Part shown: positions 1-12,473 of the stretch, piece by piece
Layout: every line of letters begins with the position of its first letter
How positions within the stretch are numbered: position 1 is the first letter of the stretch
Source: Pyrenula massariospora
Lineage: Eukaryota; Ascomycota; Eurotiomycetes; Pyrenulales; Pyrenulaceae
DNA length: 64,000 nt
NCBI GenBank assembly: GCA_021030905.1
Contig: JAGFMI010000001.1
Coordinates: 1,798,001-1,862,000, forward strand
Direction: 5' to 3'
Made by a program: the position numbers and the translations under genes
The notes under the pieces: generated by a model
What the model saw: the letters and a program-made list of their open reading frames with translations, nothing else
Told to the model about the DNA's origin: nothing
Databases searched by the model: none

Positions 1-799
1 CATACACCCTTCAAGAGAGCATCCCTTGGTGCTAGTAGACACAGAAACTTTCCTCGACGATGGCAGGCCAGGGCGGGAGTCTGGGCATGCCTGGGACGAG
101 AATGAATCGCATGGTGTACAAATCCGTTGTATGTTTCCGAAGCCAACGTCAGAGCTCGTGAGCAACATTAGCTGCGCCAGGAAAGCTGCTCGGCTTGTTC
201 TCTTCTTATCCTTTTACTTACTTTGGACAAAGGAGTCTCATTCATGATTGGTAATCGATCATTTTGCCCGTCGGTATGTAACAGCCACGACAAGCTTTCT
301 GATTCACGCAGGGAAGCCGATAAACCGCAAGGCTCAAAATCATGACCACTCAACACATGTGGCAAATAATCATCAATGTGGTGGTCATACAAGCCATAGC
401 TTGCTCTACTTCTTCCTTGCAATTGATCTCTGTCACGTTTGAAACTAGCACCACCAACTTTGGTATTGCCTTTCTCGGTTTCAGAAACAGACGTTCAGCT
501 GGTACACAGCCAGATTGAGGCTCCATGGCAAGCTCCATCAAAGGTCCTCTTGCAAGAGTCTAGAACCGTTAAGAACATTATGTGAGTCTCATTGAAAGGA
601 AAAGTGTAGGGTGGTGAGCGCTAGTCTTGGAGGCCTAAAGGCTCAAAATGTTCTCTAAAGCTCCAACGCTGTTCAAATAGTTTTATATATTCTGCATGAT
701 CTGCACTCAGCTTCAGGTGGTTGTCATGCTTTGCTTCTTGATCAATTCCATTCTTTCCTAACTTCTTCTTCCTCTTTCTTGGTACCCTCTTTAACCACC
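1..799. other. Upstream region of the esterase; no gene seen
   Basis: No reading frame here resembles a known protein, and the short open frames on both strands look like chance. The only promoter-like element I can point to is a TATATAT run at 684-690, about 110 nt before the esterase ATG at 800. Confidence 0.5.
681..690 (+). promoter_or_regulatory. TATA-like element upstream of the esterase
   Basis: The sequence TTTTATATAT lies about 110 nt before the proposed ATG at 800, a plausible distance for a fungal TATA element. It is a motif match only. Confidence 0.3.
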
Positions 800-2166
800 A
801 TGACTGCCTTGCTTTCTGCTTCCCTCCTTACCCTCCTTGGTTCTGTAACCTCTACTCCTTTTCCCCTCCAACCACGACAAGGAGGAAACTTTCATCTTCC
901 TAAATCCTTCGCTGCCTTCGGCGACAGCTACTCTGCAGGCATAGGCTCTGGTCGCTGGCTTACTACCTCCAGTGATGGCCGAGACAACCCCTGCGCACGT
1001 GAAACCGGCTCATACCCCTACCAGCTCTGGCAATACAATCCTTTTGAAGAACCTATCGCATGGCGCGACTTCTATGCCTGCTCAGGTGACAAGCTCGCCC
1101 AAATCGATGGTCAAGTTCAACGCCTCGGTGGCCGGAAAGTCGATGTCGTCACCCTTTCCATCAGTGGCAATGACTTTGGCTTCGCCAATGTTGTGGCCAA
1201 ATGCGTCTACCCCTGGGCCCTCGTCGGCCACGACTTCCAAAAAGACTGCGACGACGCCCTCGCCGACGCGAAAAAGGCCGTCGCCGACAACTCCAACTGG
1301 TCCACCTACCGCGACAAGGTGAAGACGATCAAGTCCACCGCGCTCAACGACGGGGGCCGCCTCTACATCACCGGCTACGCCAAATTCTTCTACCCCAAAC
1401 CCACCATCGGCGACGCCTGCGACTCCAGATACTTCCTCGACATCCCGGTGATTGGCAGCAAGCTGCCCATGAGAGCCGCGAACCGCCAGACCATGAACGA
1501 CCTGGTCGACGAGGTCAACCGCCGCATCGAAGCGGACGTCGTCAAACACTCCGACATCTCTAACCCGAATATTGTCTGGATGAACATCGACCCCTTTTTT
1601 GAAGGCTTCCGCTTCTGCGAGCCCGCCAACAACGCCGACCCCATCGGCAGCAACAACCCGCACGTCTGGTTCAACGACATCAAGACCAACCTCGCCGAGA
1701 CCGGGGAGTGGCACCCGGACGCGAACAACGCCGAGCTCGCGGTGTGGAACCAGTGGAGCCAGGGCATGCCGGCGGACGCCGGGAAAGGGGACGGCCTCCT
1801 GCGCCCGCCGACCGACGAGTATCAGAAGTCGTCCGTGTTCCATCCGAAGAGCGGCGCGCACCAGCGGACCAGCACGGCGATCGGGTTTGATATTATTTTC
1901 AATTCGTTCCAAAAGTATGCTCCCCCCCCCCTTTTTTTTTTTTGGTTTACCATCTCCTATGCTCGCTAACGCTGACAATGCACAGTGGTCTCGACAAGCA
2001 AGACATCACGATGGGCCCTGGACAGCTGAAGATCGGACTCAGCCCCGGTGGCGGAGGGACGTGCATCGTCGTCCCCGAGAACTGCGTCGTGAGGAATCCG
2101 ATTGATAATACGGTTCCGCCGTTGTTGTGCAAGGATGGGACGAGCCCGGAGCCGAAGACTTGTTGA
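800..2166 (+). CDS. Secreted GDSL/SGNH-family esterase (lipase-like)
   Basis: Two exons, 800-1914 and 1986-2166, give 431 aa. The intron (1915-1985, GTATGC...CAG) holds a C9 run followed by a T11 run. I start at ATG 800 because it is followed directly by a hydrophobic leader (MTALLSASLLTLLGSVTSTP), whereas the frame reaching back to 731 would bury that signal peptide. SGNH signatures: block I Gly-Asp-Ser-Tyr at residues 41-44 (nucleophile Ser43), block III Gly-Asn-Asp at 123-125, and a Trp-His-Pro-Asp motif with the likely catalytic His305. The family hydrolyses carboxylic ester bonds and members of this subgroup are secreted; the actual substrate (lipid, acetylated sugar or other) cannot be told. 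Codons are strongly GC-ending from about 1200 to 1860. The mature tail is Cys-rich (four Cys in the last ~50 residues), fitting an extracellular protein. Confidence 0.82.
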
Positions 2167-5100
2167 GGGGGAGGCGGGGAGGGGGTAGAGAAGAGATGGG
2201 CAGGGGTGTGGGAGAAGAGTGAGGAAGGGTGGGAATGAGTCGGCGTGAGGGTTGGTTATTCTGGTGGAAATATTGACTTAATACAGGCCGTACTGTGTGT
2301 GGATCACCAAATCCTTCGATCTCTCAATTCTTAGACCGAAGATGGCATGTACGGTACAGGACATGGGCGGCTCAATAATTAAGTGTTTCTACTACACTAC
2401 TTAGCCTATTCTTCGAAGCAAGAGGGACCCGCTGTTGACCAGCAGGCAGAATTCCCATACCATCTATCCAATCGCGCACAGCTGAACCCAACCCCTCTCC
2501 CAGCGTCCTCCTAAATGACACTTCCGTAATTAATATAACGTAGGAGTACTAGTATCCTCCTACGCCGCAACGCGCCCAAAACCCTTGCCTACCTCGTGTA
2601 GATACTGTAGAAAGACGGGGCTCGCAGAGACAAAAATGCTCCCGGGTGAAACAGAATTGCTGGGTTACGCGACACTCTGAAGAAGAGTGACAGTGTACAT
2701 AGTGATGGACGTGAAATGGCACGAGATAGAAGAGGGAGAGAATAGATAGACCGGGAATCCCGCTCTGAGAGATCGATAGAGACAGGACGGGACGGGAGGG
2801 TGTTGTGTCGAACTAGCCACATACACAGATATCTAAGGTGCCTCAGGTGAGTGATAGGGAGGATGGTCTGCGTGGAAAGTTAGAGGTGGTGGGTGAGAGG
2901 GTAGATGGAAGAATTATATAAGGAAATGCGTAAGAAGGGGAAGATACATGCAGTAGTGCGGGTTGATTGGCGTTTCTGGGATCGGAAAGTACAGTATAAA
3001 TATAGCCAAGGTCCTTGTTTTTGTTCTTTGGAAAAGCGTATATTCGAGGCCGAGAAGCCATCGCGGTTGCCTTGGACTTAGATAGTAATCTCCTTGTATC
3101 GTACGAGTTAAGCTAATTTAGCGGTTTTGAATTTTATCTGTCCGGCCCGCGAGGAGAAAATGCAATACATGGGTAGCTAGAAGTACTCAACGGCACGGAT
3201 ACTGGATCCGAAGCCGTGGAAAGTCTTTAAAGGCCACGTGTAGTCGATATCAATGCGAAGCAGCTGCTCTGACCACGAACTCACCATGTTCCACTACCTC
3301 TACCACTCTCTGAGCCGTGACCTCTCAATATCGCCCCTCCTCTCTCGTTCCCGCTCCCGCTCCCGCGCATCACCCCTCCTCCGCCCCTCCTCTTCACAGT
3401 AGCCATGCTCCAGTCCTGCGACGCTAGGAGGGCAGTCAGGTGCAACGGACCGTGTAGAAGATGCACGGATGACGGTCCGAGCGAGCTGTCAACCAGGTCT
3501 TTTGGACCGAGCCAGGTTCTATCACTGCCTCGGCGTTCCGTGGCATCGGGCTGGCGATCTGCATGATGGGAATCGCGGGATTTGCGGTCCTAGGCGCTAT
3601 TCATGGGTCTTTCCGGGGTGAAAGGGACGGGATGGGATGGATGCCGTGGGTTTGTGGGCGCGGGCTGTTTGGGGAGGGGGTGCTGATTGGCGTTAAGGCG
3701 AGGGTCGGTTTTTTTTGGGTGAAGGAGAAGCAAGGGGGTGGAATGATAGGGTGGAGAAGTGGAGAACGGGGATAGGAGTTCGTTAGGAGGAGAAGGGAGA
3801 TGCTCGGCGTCTGGGGGGCGGGAACGTAGTAGACGATAGTGCGGAGCGGAGATGCCCAGCGTAGTCTCGGGAGCCCCGATCCAACCTCGTGCAACATCGC
3901 GATCTCGGACTTCGAGGGGTCCGCCTCCGGGTAGCTCGGTGCTCAACTGTGCTCGGCTTGGTGATAATTCCCTGATAGTGTTTTTCGTCCTCTGGACGAA
4001 AAAGAAGGGGCGGTGAGAAGAGGAGGGGAGTTCAGAGAGATGGAAGAACTGTGATTGCCGTGGAGAGGAAAATTATTGGTAAGAAGACCTGCAATGTCTC
4101 GATGGCGCTTGTGGAAATGCTTGAGTTGCGTTTGACTGCTTGTTATGTAGAAGAGCTGCGCAAGCAGCTGTTCTGATGCACAACACGGCAAAGTGAGTTG
4201 CAGCGTTTTCTATCATAGATAGCTTTCTTTGTTGGGCAAGCTAGCCTTGTATGATATGGGCTTTAGCTGACTCACCTGCGACATGAGCATTTTTTGGATC
4301 TATTGTGAAATACTGTCACTGCTTGCGTAAAACGGCTGCGGTGCTTTCCTAATCTATGCGGCCAATCTGTTGGATAAGTAATGGTATAGAGTACCAGCAT
4401 GCACGTTTGAGCCATGCCATATTATGTTTGAACGCTTTGAAAACAGTCCGGAGTAAATTTGAGAAGATTTGTCAGACTGATGCGCCAGTCGATGACCACC
4501 AGGACTGCATGCCTTAGGATCTGCATTAGCGTCCGCCCTTTGGATGAAGGGTTCCAAGACCTAGCAATAGTATGATGAAAGAGAGTATTAGTGTATTTAA
4601 ATTTGGCGAGCTTCCGCGAAGTTGGAGCAGACGGAATGCTCTCTATCTCAACGACTTTACCTACCCGGGTCAACAGACGTATGCCCGAGCCTTTGGATAT
4701 TCTCTAGGAGTCATAAAAATCGAGAATAGTCGGAGACGCGAAGCTAGGCATATCTAGATCCTGGAGAACATGTTCTCTACTTGAGCTTCCGCTGCGGAGA
4801 AAGATTGAATTGATACTTTTAAGCTCTGGTGAAGAGCCAGAGGAGAGATGACGAAAGCCAGCGTTTTAAAGTCAGAACGCACTGATTGAACCTCTTTTTA
4901 TTCTCGCTCGTTTTAATCCCGCCTCTTGTTTGCTATATCATAGGAGCTCCTTTGGAGCAAAGGCCAGTGACCGAGGTTTGTAGGGTGCGTTAACGATGCT
5001 GGAGGTTAGAATCATCGAGGTGATTGACTATGAAAGCAAAGGTTCCTCAAGGATGAGAGGTACATCTAATGAATCACGATCGCGTGTCCGTCGTAGAGAT

Positions 5101-7295
5101 TTGGCTGTACTTGAGACACACAGGGTAGGCAAGGCTATCGCTTGGCCGGGGTCATCAGGAAGAAGGGCTTTGGAGCGCGATTGTCGGGTGCCTTCTGGCT
5201 GTGGTGTGAAAATGACGCCAACATTCTTTCGGCGAAGTCAGAAAGCATTCGTGTTGCTCGACGCCTGGCACGACCGTTTAGTTGTGACAGTCTTTCCGTA
5301 CAGAAGATCAGGCAGCCGTCATGAAACGAGCAGTCCAATCTACGACGAGGACCAATAGCACACTGTTCTGGTTTCGTATAGACGGTGCATGATGCCGAAG
5401 TGTCACGCCCTTGCCGTCCGTCTTGAGACCTCGATTGAGAATGTACATGCGACCCGGCGATATTGCCTGATATCTCCTTCGGACGCGACTCCTAGGCGAG
5501 GCTTTGCATCGCCAACATCGGCGTCTGCATAAAACGGGCACTGTTCAGGACCGAGCGTTATCTCACCGTCCAAGGGATGGATATTTCAATGACCAACAGA
5601 ATGAAGCACAATCTGCAAAGGGAAAAGCTGGGATTGAGGATCGAGAAGCAAAAATGCTGATTCTGCTGCACTGCGCTGACAAAATTTCAGGTCATGAGAC
5701 TATCTTTCGGGCGTTTCGAGTTCGGGACTATAAACTCTTGCAATGTTAGTCCACACAGATGGAAGCCAAAGATTGTGAGAGGGTGGTTGAAGGCACGTTG
5801 GAGAATGGAGTGTGTCGCATGGGAACAGACGTTTCCTGGAACAGCAAGGGACATGGTGAGTTGAGCACGTACGTTGCTTTGACCGTGAAGCGGTCTGTAA
5901 ATCAACGCCGGAAGAAGGCATCGCTTGACCCGGCCAACGTGTTCTGCAACTCCCAAGCCTCGCGTACGACTAAGGCACTGCGGAGGCTCTCAAGAGGGGT
6001 GTTGCAGAGTGCCAGCACGAGCGGTACTATGCTGCGCATGTCGGCAACTGGAGAGTGGGTCAAGATCCCGGCGTTGTACGGTATTGAAATCTCGCGCGGC
6101 CAGGAGATCAGTGCTGCAACGCTCACCGGCTGTCATGGTTGCGGGTTACATCTGCCCAAGATCTGCCTCGCCGGTAGGATCAGGGGTTTTCCATTTGAAT
6201 ACCGGGAAGAGACGGTGACAGTCAGGCTCCGGATGGCTATGATGGCTCTTCTTTGAGCGGTGCGAGTAGGAGGGGGGGATAACAAGGACGGTCTTCCTCC
6301 CACACACGGTTGTTTTACTGGTGATCCCTTTCCCCTAATGCAAGGCAAGAGCGGCTCAAACCTGCTAAATCATCGGAACGCATCGCACGAGATGCACTCC
6401 AATGTGCAGATCCGCGCTACGGGGCGTGAGGCAGCTCAAGCACTCTGGAGTCCGGTGGACGGGGAAACGGAATGGTTACCAACTGCCTGGTCGTGGCCGA
6501 AGTAATGCATTCTTTGTAACTAAACCCGGCCATCGGTGTGGTGGTGTGGGTGCTGTAGGTGGTATGGGTTGTTGCAATGTGATTAGTGGAGGCCACATCG
6601 GATGAGATTGGCTTGACCTACCTGTGACACACTTCCGTCCAATCCGCCGGCAGCAGCACCCACATCAAAACCTGGTCAGCGATGGTGTCTCTTAGGCGCT
6701 GATCTTACTTGTCGAGACATACAGCAGTCACACGATGAGAGGGAAGAGGGATATGCAGGATATGTGATCCGATAACGAAATACGCGAGCAGAAGGAACGA
6801 ATTTCTTGGACAGAGCAGGTGCAGGAGCATGGGCTACTATCATGACGAGACAGATGCGACGACGCGGGACTTTTGGAACAGGTTGAAGAGAAGGGGGAAA
6901 TCGACTAAAATTTAGATGCACTTAGGTGACAATACTATCAAGACTTTTGAACATGCCCGCTTTCTCCCATGGAATCATTCGCTGATAGAAGTGTGTGGGT
7001 GCAAGTCGCATCGATCTTGGCAGGTTGCTCGAGCTCCAGTTGCTAACCTAGGTAGTATTACTTCAATCTAAGCATTTGAAGCACCCAAGAGACTGCCCGA
7101 TGCTGAAGAGATGTTTTCTTTTGGTGGTACATTTGGAGAAAGGGGAACAGTGCCTCCCAATCTGAAAGACGGCAAATGGTGGACAATTTGGTGGCCTCGG
7201 CTTTCGAGACGTTGAGAGGTTTTCAGCCATGATGAATGTAGTGTGTGCGTGCTCAGCAATAGGTGTGAGAACCGTCAAGCAAATCCGATCGTGGA
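2167..7295. other. Gene-free block of 5.1 kb
   Basis: This is the longest stretch without a gene I can support. Short frames up to 165 codons exist (for example 5759-6256 on +), but none shows a domain, signal peptide or family resemblance. CT/GA-rich tracts occur at about 3300-3420. I see no tRNA, rRNA or transposase remnant, although decayed copies could escape reading by eye. Confidence 0.4.
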
Positions 7296-9729
7296 TCACA
7301 TCATTTGATCTTGAGTCAAACCACCAGTGGCTTCTGTGCTTTCCATTGCGTCGCCGCCGGCGCTAAGATACTTGCAATAGGTGATGCCGAGCGGACGGCC
7401 GCCGTATTGGTAACCGGTGAACTTATCTAAGAATGCATTAGTCAAATTGCCTTGAAACTGGAAGCTGCTCAATGATCAACGTACCGATTGCAGTTTGAGA
7501 AGTATCAGCGGTGTCGAACTCCACGACGCCTGTGCCTCTTGAGCGACCGTTGGGCTCGTATTGGATCTCCGCTCGTTCGACTTTGCCAATTGTTGTGAAG
7601 AGCTCAACAAGATCTTCATTGCTGGTGGACCAGGGTAGGTTGCGGACGTAGATGATCGGGTTTTTATCGCCGCCACTCGTTGCGTAGTCGGTGAAGGGGT
7701 TTGGCTCAGCAGGTGGATAATTACCACCTCCGGCACCACCAACGCCAGCGCCGGCACCACCTGCGCCAGCGCCGCCGCCGCCGTAGCCACCAGAGTAACC
7801 GCCACGGGATCCCCCGTATCCTCCACCATATCCACCACGTCCGAAACCGCCGCGCGCACCACCGAAGCCCCCACGACCAAATCCCCCGCCGAAACCACCT
7901 CGACCACCGAAGCCACCTCCGTAACCTGGGGAAGCTCCGGCATATCTGTCTTCGCGAACTTCTAGAGCTCTGCCTTGCCAGTCGAAGCCGTTGAATTGGT
8001 GGATAGCGTTGCGGGCATCGTCCGCAGTCTCGAAAGCTACGATACCCGTGCCTTTAGGTCTTCCAGTCGGGTCTTGGTGAACATCGGCTCGAATGACGGC
8101 GCCGGTTTGAGCTTCGAAGAGATAATGTAAGCAGCAACTCGCGACTCGCTATTCCCGTCCTAAAGTCAGAGCAATTTGCAGGACAGAGACTTACTGGCCT
8201 GGCGGAATAGATCCTTCAGATCCTGCCATCCCACGTTGTATGGTAGCTGTGACGTCAATTAATCTTCTTGGCAGCCATAAAGACAAGGAAACTCGGCCAC
8301 AAACGTTCGAGACAAAGATTTGTCTTCCTCCACCGCCTGCTCCACCACCATATCCGCCTTGAAAACCACCCCGAGGACCACCGGCGTGGTCACCACGCGC
8401 GTTCGGATTGGTGAAACGAGGTTCCGCTTCGCGATCCTAGCCGGATTTGAAGGTGTGGTTAGTGATTGTATGTTATAAGACCTCAAAGGTGACCTCTCAC
8501 TTCTCGAACGTAAACAAGACGACCCATGAGCGTCTGATTGCTGAGCGTCTGGACCGCATGTTGCGCTTGTTCCCGAGTTGCGTATTCCACAATCCTAGGC
8601 TGTGTTAACGACTAGCTGAAGCGGGACTGAAGATTGGAATCTCACCCGCATCCCTACAAATACCCGAGAGCCAGGCCCATTCCGTCAATCCAACGTCCAT
8701 CAAAGTAACCAAAGAAAAACCAAAAGGACCAGCCATCACACGTAGGCGCCCACCTTCGACATTCCATTCGGAAGTAATAAAACATCGGCAAAGAGAACTT
8801 CTCCGGCTGCAGGGAAAATTTTAGCACTTGCGGCAGGAGTCTCGGACTCTTCAGCTCAGCAACGTACCCTGTCTCATAAAATCTTTAAGATGATGCCATT
8901 TGACATCGTAGGCTAGGTTGCCGACATAGACCCGACGGTCTTGCTGAGAGGTTTCCCGCAGATTTTGCATCATTTGTTCTTTGGCGGCAGTACGGTCTTC
9001 GTAGCTTCTGGGCGCTCCACCTCGAGATCCGTAGCCTGAAGAATAACCGCCAGAGCCTCCACCGGTCATAGGACTTCGAGAGCGGCGGTCACGGCGGTAG
9101 TGGTCGTCACGACTACGAGAGCGACTTCGAGGCGAATAGGAACGGCGGGATCTTCTGGGGCTTCGGGACCGCCTGCGTGGAGATCGAGACCGCTCGCGCT
9201 GGAAACCGTTAGCTATCGAGGATGCCGTCCAAACCATGCCGAAGTCAATGCTTGATAGAACGATGAAGGTTGACGGCAATAATTTAGTGAGCGGAGGGTG
9301 TGGTCGAGGCGTGTAAGTAGCGGTTGAGGTGAAGTAGTGCGATCAATCACATGTGGGTCAGGTTAGTGAGCCGTTGCGGGCAAACTTCACCGCAAAACGG
9401 TGGAATTCACTGCATTCTTGCTTTTCTTCGCCACAGTTGTGAACTACACTACCGCGCGCCCACTCTCGTCTTGCGCACCGAATTTTGTGAGGCACATGAA
9501 ATTAAAACTTACATCTCGAGGTCGGTAAACGTCACCTGAATCTAGGAACAAAGATAGTGAGTAAGTAGAGTATTCAAGAGCAAAGGTTGGGGATCAAAAA
9601 TTTTTCAAGAGGCTACCCGAACAAGCGCGCGAGGGATTCTTTGTATGGCCGGGGACTGTCCAACCAGCGAATACCCCAATTGGCTAGTGAGATCAGAGGC
9701 GCGAAACAGACGAAATAATACATACCCAT
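7296..9729 (-). CDS. GBP2: Gbp2/Hrb1-like RNA-binding protein, three RRM domains with RS- and RGG-rich linkers
   Basis: Ten exons on the minus strand: 9729-9726, 9541-9513, 9198-8868, 8806-8754, 8653-8646, 8594-8501, 8436-8305, 8246-8195, 8111-7485 and 7426-7296, giving 486 aa with all phases consistent. Exon 1 codes only ATGG; joined to exon 2 it reads [20 protein letters not shown], an RS-rich N-terminus. RRM1 (about 99-173) contains YVGNLAYD as RNP2 and KGCGIVEY as RNP1; RRM2 (about 211-286) starts IFVSNLPYN; a long Gly/Arg (RGG-like) linker follows; RRM3 (about 387-460) starts IYVRNLPWS. The C-terminus ends GLTQDQMM. In yeast, Gbp2/Hrb1 are SR-like shuttling proteins that bind spliced mRNA for quality-controlled export; the same nuclear role is inferred. 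The intron density (nine introns in 2.4 kb) far exceeds that of neighbouring genes and suggests control through splicing. Confidence 0.88.
8646..8653 (-). other. 8-nt microexon (exon 5 of the Gbp2-like gene)
   Basis: The 8-nt GGATGCGG is bounded by TTTGTAG upstream and GTGAGA downstream. It supplies Gly-Cys-Gly of the RNP1 octapeptide KGCGIVEY in RRM1 and keeps frame between exon 4 (ends AAG, 8754) and exon 6 (starts at 8594 after CCTAG). Without it, the RNP1 core is lost. Confidence 0.72.
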
Positions 9730-12473
9730 ATTTTCACGCTGTTCCCGAGCAGAACGATAGGACTATGCAGCGAAGACGCCGTGGATCCAACGATGCACGA
9801 AAGGGAGCAGGTTGCAAGACTTTCGACAGGGGTGCTATTACGAGAGACCGCTACTGTTACCGGGGATGGGGTCGGAAACAACCTTCTGGTCTGATACAGT
9901 CAGTCCTCAGGGCACGTATGGGAGGAGGTGGAGGGGGCAATTGTGAGCGACACCCGGCACATGGGCAGGAGAATGACAGTCAGACCAAAGCAGAGGCTCA
10001 GCTGGCAGATCCGACCTCGAGTGGCTGCCTCAGCGTGCCCTGTCTCTCTAGGAGGGTTGACGCATGTCGAAAGTGTGGGGGCAGGGCTGAAGGAGGTACA
10101 AACTCGAGACCGCTAGATGCCTAGATTTGCCTAGAGACGTACGTTGACAGTGCCTGTCAATTAGGGCTCTTGTGTGTGGACGGGACCGGAGGATGGCTTC
10201 TGGAAGCAATTGATTGGTGCAGGGCGAGCAATCTAATCTTGCGACCGTGTAAGCAGGAACCTTTCACATTTGTCTATGACTCTATCCACAGCACCGAAAT
10301 CGGACCAGGGGGGGGAAGAGAGGTTCGCAGCCGTTTGAGGATTTGCGGCCACGATTAGAACCAAAACCGATACGACTCATGAAAATGGGCAAACAGGGTC
10401 GAGACTTACCAGAAGTGTTCCCGGTGCCTGGCGATTCGGATAGGAGACCGGCCTGGGGTTGGACGGTGTGCTGATTGCGACAAGCAGAGGAGGGCAGAGA
10501 TCTACCGAATCAAGACGGGTGAGACCAGGGCAGGCCGGCCAAGAGGAAAAGCGCGAGTGCGTGCTTGCCAGAGTCGTGATTGGAAGCGAAGGAGGGTGAA
10601 TGCCGCGGTGATTCGCAGACGGTCACGGTCAGAGGACGCGAGGAGGACCAGCGGGTATTTTTTTTTTGCTTGACGGGAAGCACGCTGGGGAGCATCTCAG
10701 CTTTCGCACACCGCGCCTTTCCGCTTTGCTCCTAGCCTGCCCTGGCTGGGCCAACTTCCCCGTCGACTCTCCGCCCGGCTCCCTGCAAACCTTTCCTGAA
10801 ACTTTCCCACGATGATAGTCATTAATGACACCACACATGATATTCCTAAACCTCCGACGGGTACAGGGCTCGTCGCCTACGAGCCTAGAACACGCCCGAG
10901 TTCTATACTTGGACTGTGTCTGTACGTCTCGACGGGTGGGAGCTCCCGCGATAGAGGCGTCTGCACCGGTCTGGCACTGCACCTAGGAGCGCCTGGTCAA
11001 AGCCCACGGCTGCTGGGGCGCGTTCTCTTGGGTCTTCTGATGCTTTGTCTTGCGACTATCGCGCAGGTGGCGATCTATAGCCATCTGCCTCATGACTACC
11101 CAGCTCCCCGCTCCAAGCGTGAGCACATCGACAAGCCCCATCCTGGTCCTGTATGGAACGACAGCGAAGACTTTGGGTAAGCATGGCTTTGACCGGGGCG
11201 TCGTGTTTCGTTCTTTGAAGTGCGAACTAAAGCCACCTACCTACGCTTTCAGTCTAGTTGCAGATTTGTGCATCGACCTTGTGGCCGGGACCGTCTCCGG
11301 AGCCTGCCTATGGACGCGGGCCGATGCGGGTGCCAGTTTCTGCGGTCCCTCCGCTGGCACCTGCAAGGCAATATAAAACTTCTTGGAATACGATCCCTTC
11401 GCTCTTCCGCTCTATTTACCTATCCACGGACCCAGCTCCCTGAGAGTCGCATGCGGTGCTCTCAGCCATCACCCGACGACGACTGTGTAGGCGTCTCGGC
11501 AGCACACTCTACACTTCCTCACTGATTAGCATGAGCGTTTTGCATCAGACCGTCGTGTAGGAGTAGATGAGGTGGCATGCCCCACCGTACTACGAACTTT
11601 CTTGTTCTGGCAGCGGGGGCTAGACAGCTAGTAGAGAGTCAAAGGCGTGCCCCGATAGCCAATCCTTCCATCCCGGGAGTGACGGCTGGCAAGACGTCTC
11701 ATGGCGTAGTCATGCACGGCATCTCTGCCGGTCATCGAGGGCATGGAATCAATCACCGTGCCCAAGATGGGTGCATTGCCTTATGAGATAGACTCTCGTC
11801 ACACGGTCTCCTGTCGGGACGAATTACCAGGGACGGCTTGGCTGACCGTGACCACTGTGAGCACCCCCGGGCGGTGAGTCGTGACAGCCGTCAAGTGCCT
11901 GCATAAGCGTCTGCTGGACCGATCAGCATAGATTGTGCGCTCGACATAGGCAAGCGTAGCGAGCAGGAAGGGCTGCTCACGGCGTCCGTAGTATTCTCTC
12001 AGCTTCTCGGCGAGTCTGTGTTGTCGATGGATAGATACTTGGAGCTAACTCAGGTGGGGAAAGGGACGGCAGTTGTGCGTTGTCGAACTCACGTTCCCAG
12101 AGAGTTTTTTGACGCCGGTGGTCAAATGATGGATACAAGCACGTGTGGTGTAGGGTTTGGGACCGGGGGAGGATGATGCTGGAATGGCATAAACCATCTC
12201 GGTATACCGTCCACGGAGGGAGAGGCAAGGCACAAAGGCACCGGTGAGCACTGGCCAATGATGGCGTGCTGAGGCTCTTCGGGGAAGCCTTCCCCCGGCT
12301 TCCGGCCCATGCATAGACGATCGACCCCAGCCCCCAATCTATCGCCCAGCAAAGCACCAGACAAACTCCTGTTCGCAGCTTCGTTGGGGGTCGCTGCATC
12401 TACCCGTCCAACATCGATCTATACGAGCCAAAAACCACGTCCTGAAACCATCTTCGGCCATCCCAAATCCTTT
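9730..12473. other. Intergenic region between the Gbp2-like gene and COQ9
   Basis: Divergent spacer of 2.7 kb that must carry both promoters. Open frames at 9645-10124, 10812-11180 and 11977-12399 show no family resemblance. A T11 run lies near 10660. I see nothing else I can support. Confidence 0.4.

Noticed and set aside
1082-1978. 298-codon minus-strand ORF
   Set aside because: Antisense shadow of the GC3-rich esterase coding region.
5759-6256. 165-codon plus-strand ORF starting at a true ATG in the gene-free block
   Set aside because: No domain, signal peptide or family resemblance; several overlapping frames on the other strand are equally long, as expected by chance.
9645-10124. 159-codon plus-strand ORF
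   Set aside because: It runs antisense across the first exon/intron of the Gbp2-like gene and has no recognisable content.
10812-11376. Overlapping ORFs of 108-122 codons upstream of COQ9
   Set aside because: Three frames are open at once in a GC-rich stretch and none looks like a protein family.
12309-12473. 55-codon N-terminal extension of COQ9
   Set aside because: In frame and open, but it would bury the obvious mitochondrial presequence that begins at ATG 12474.
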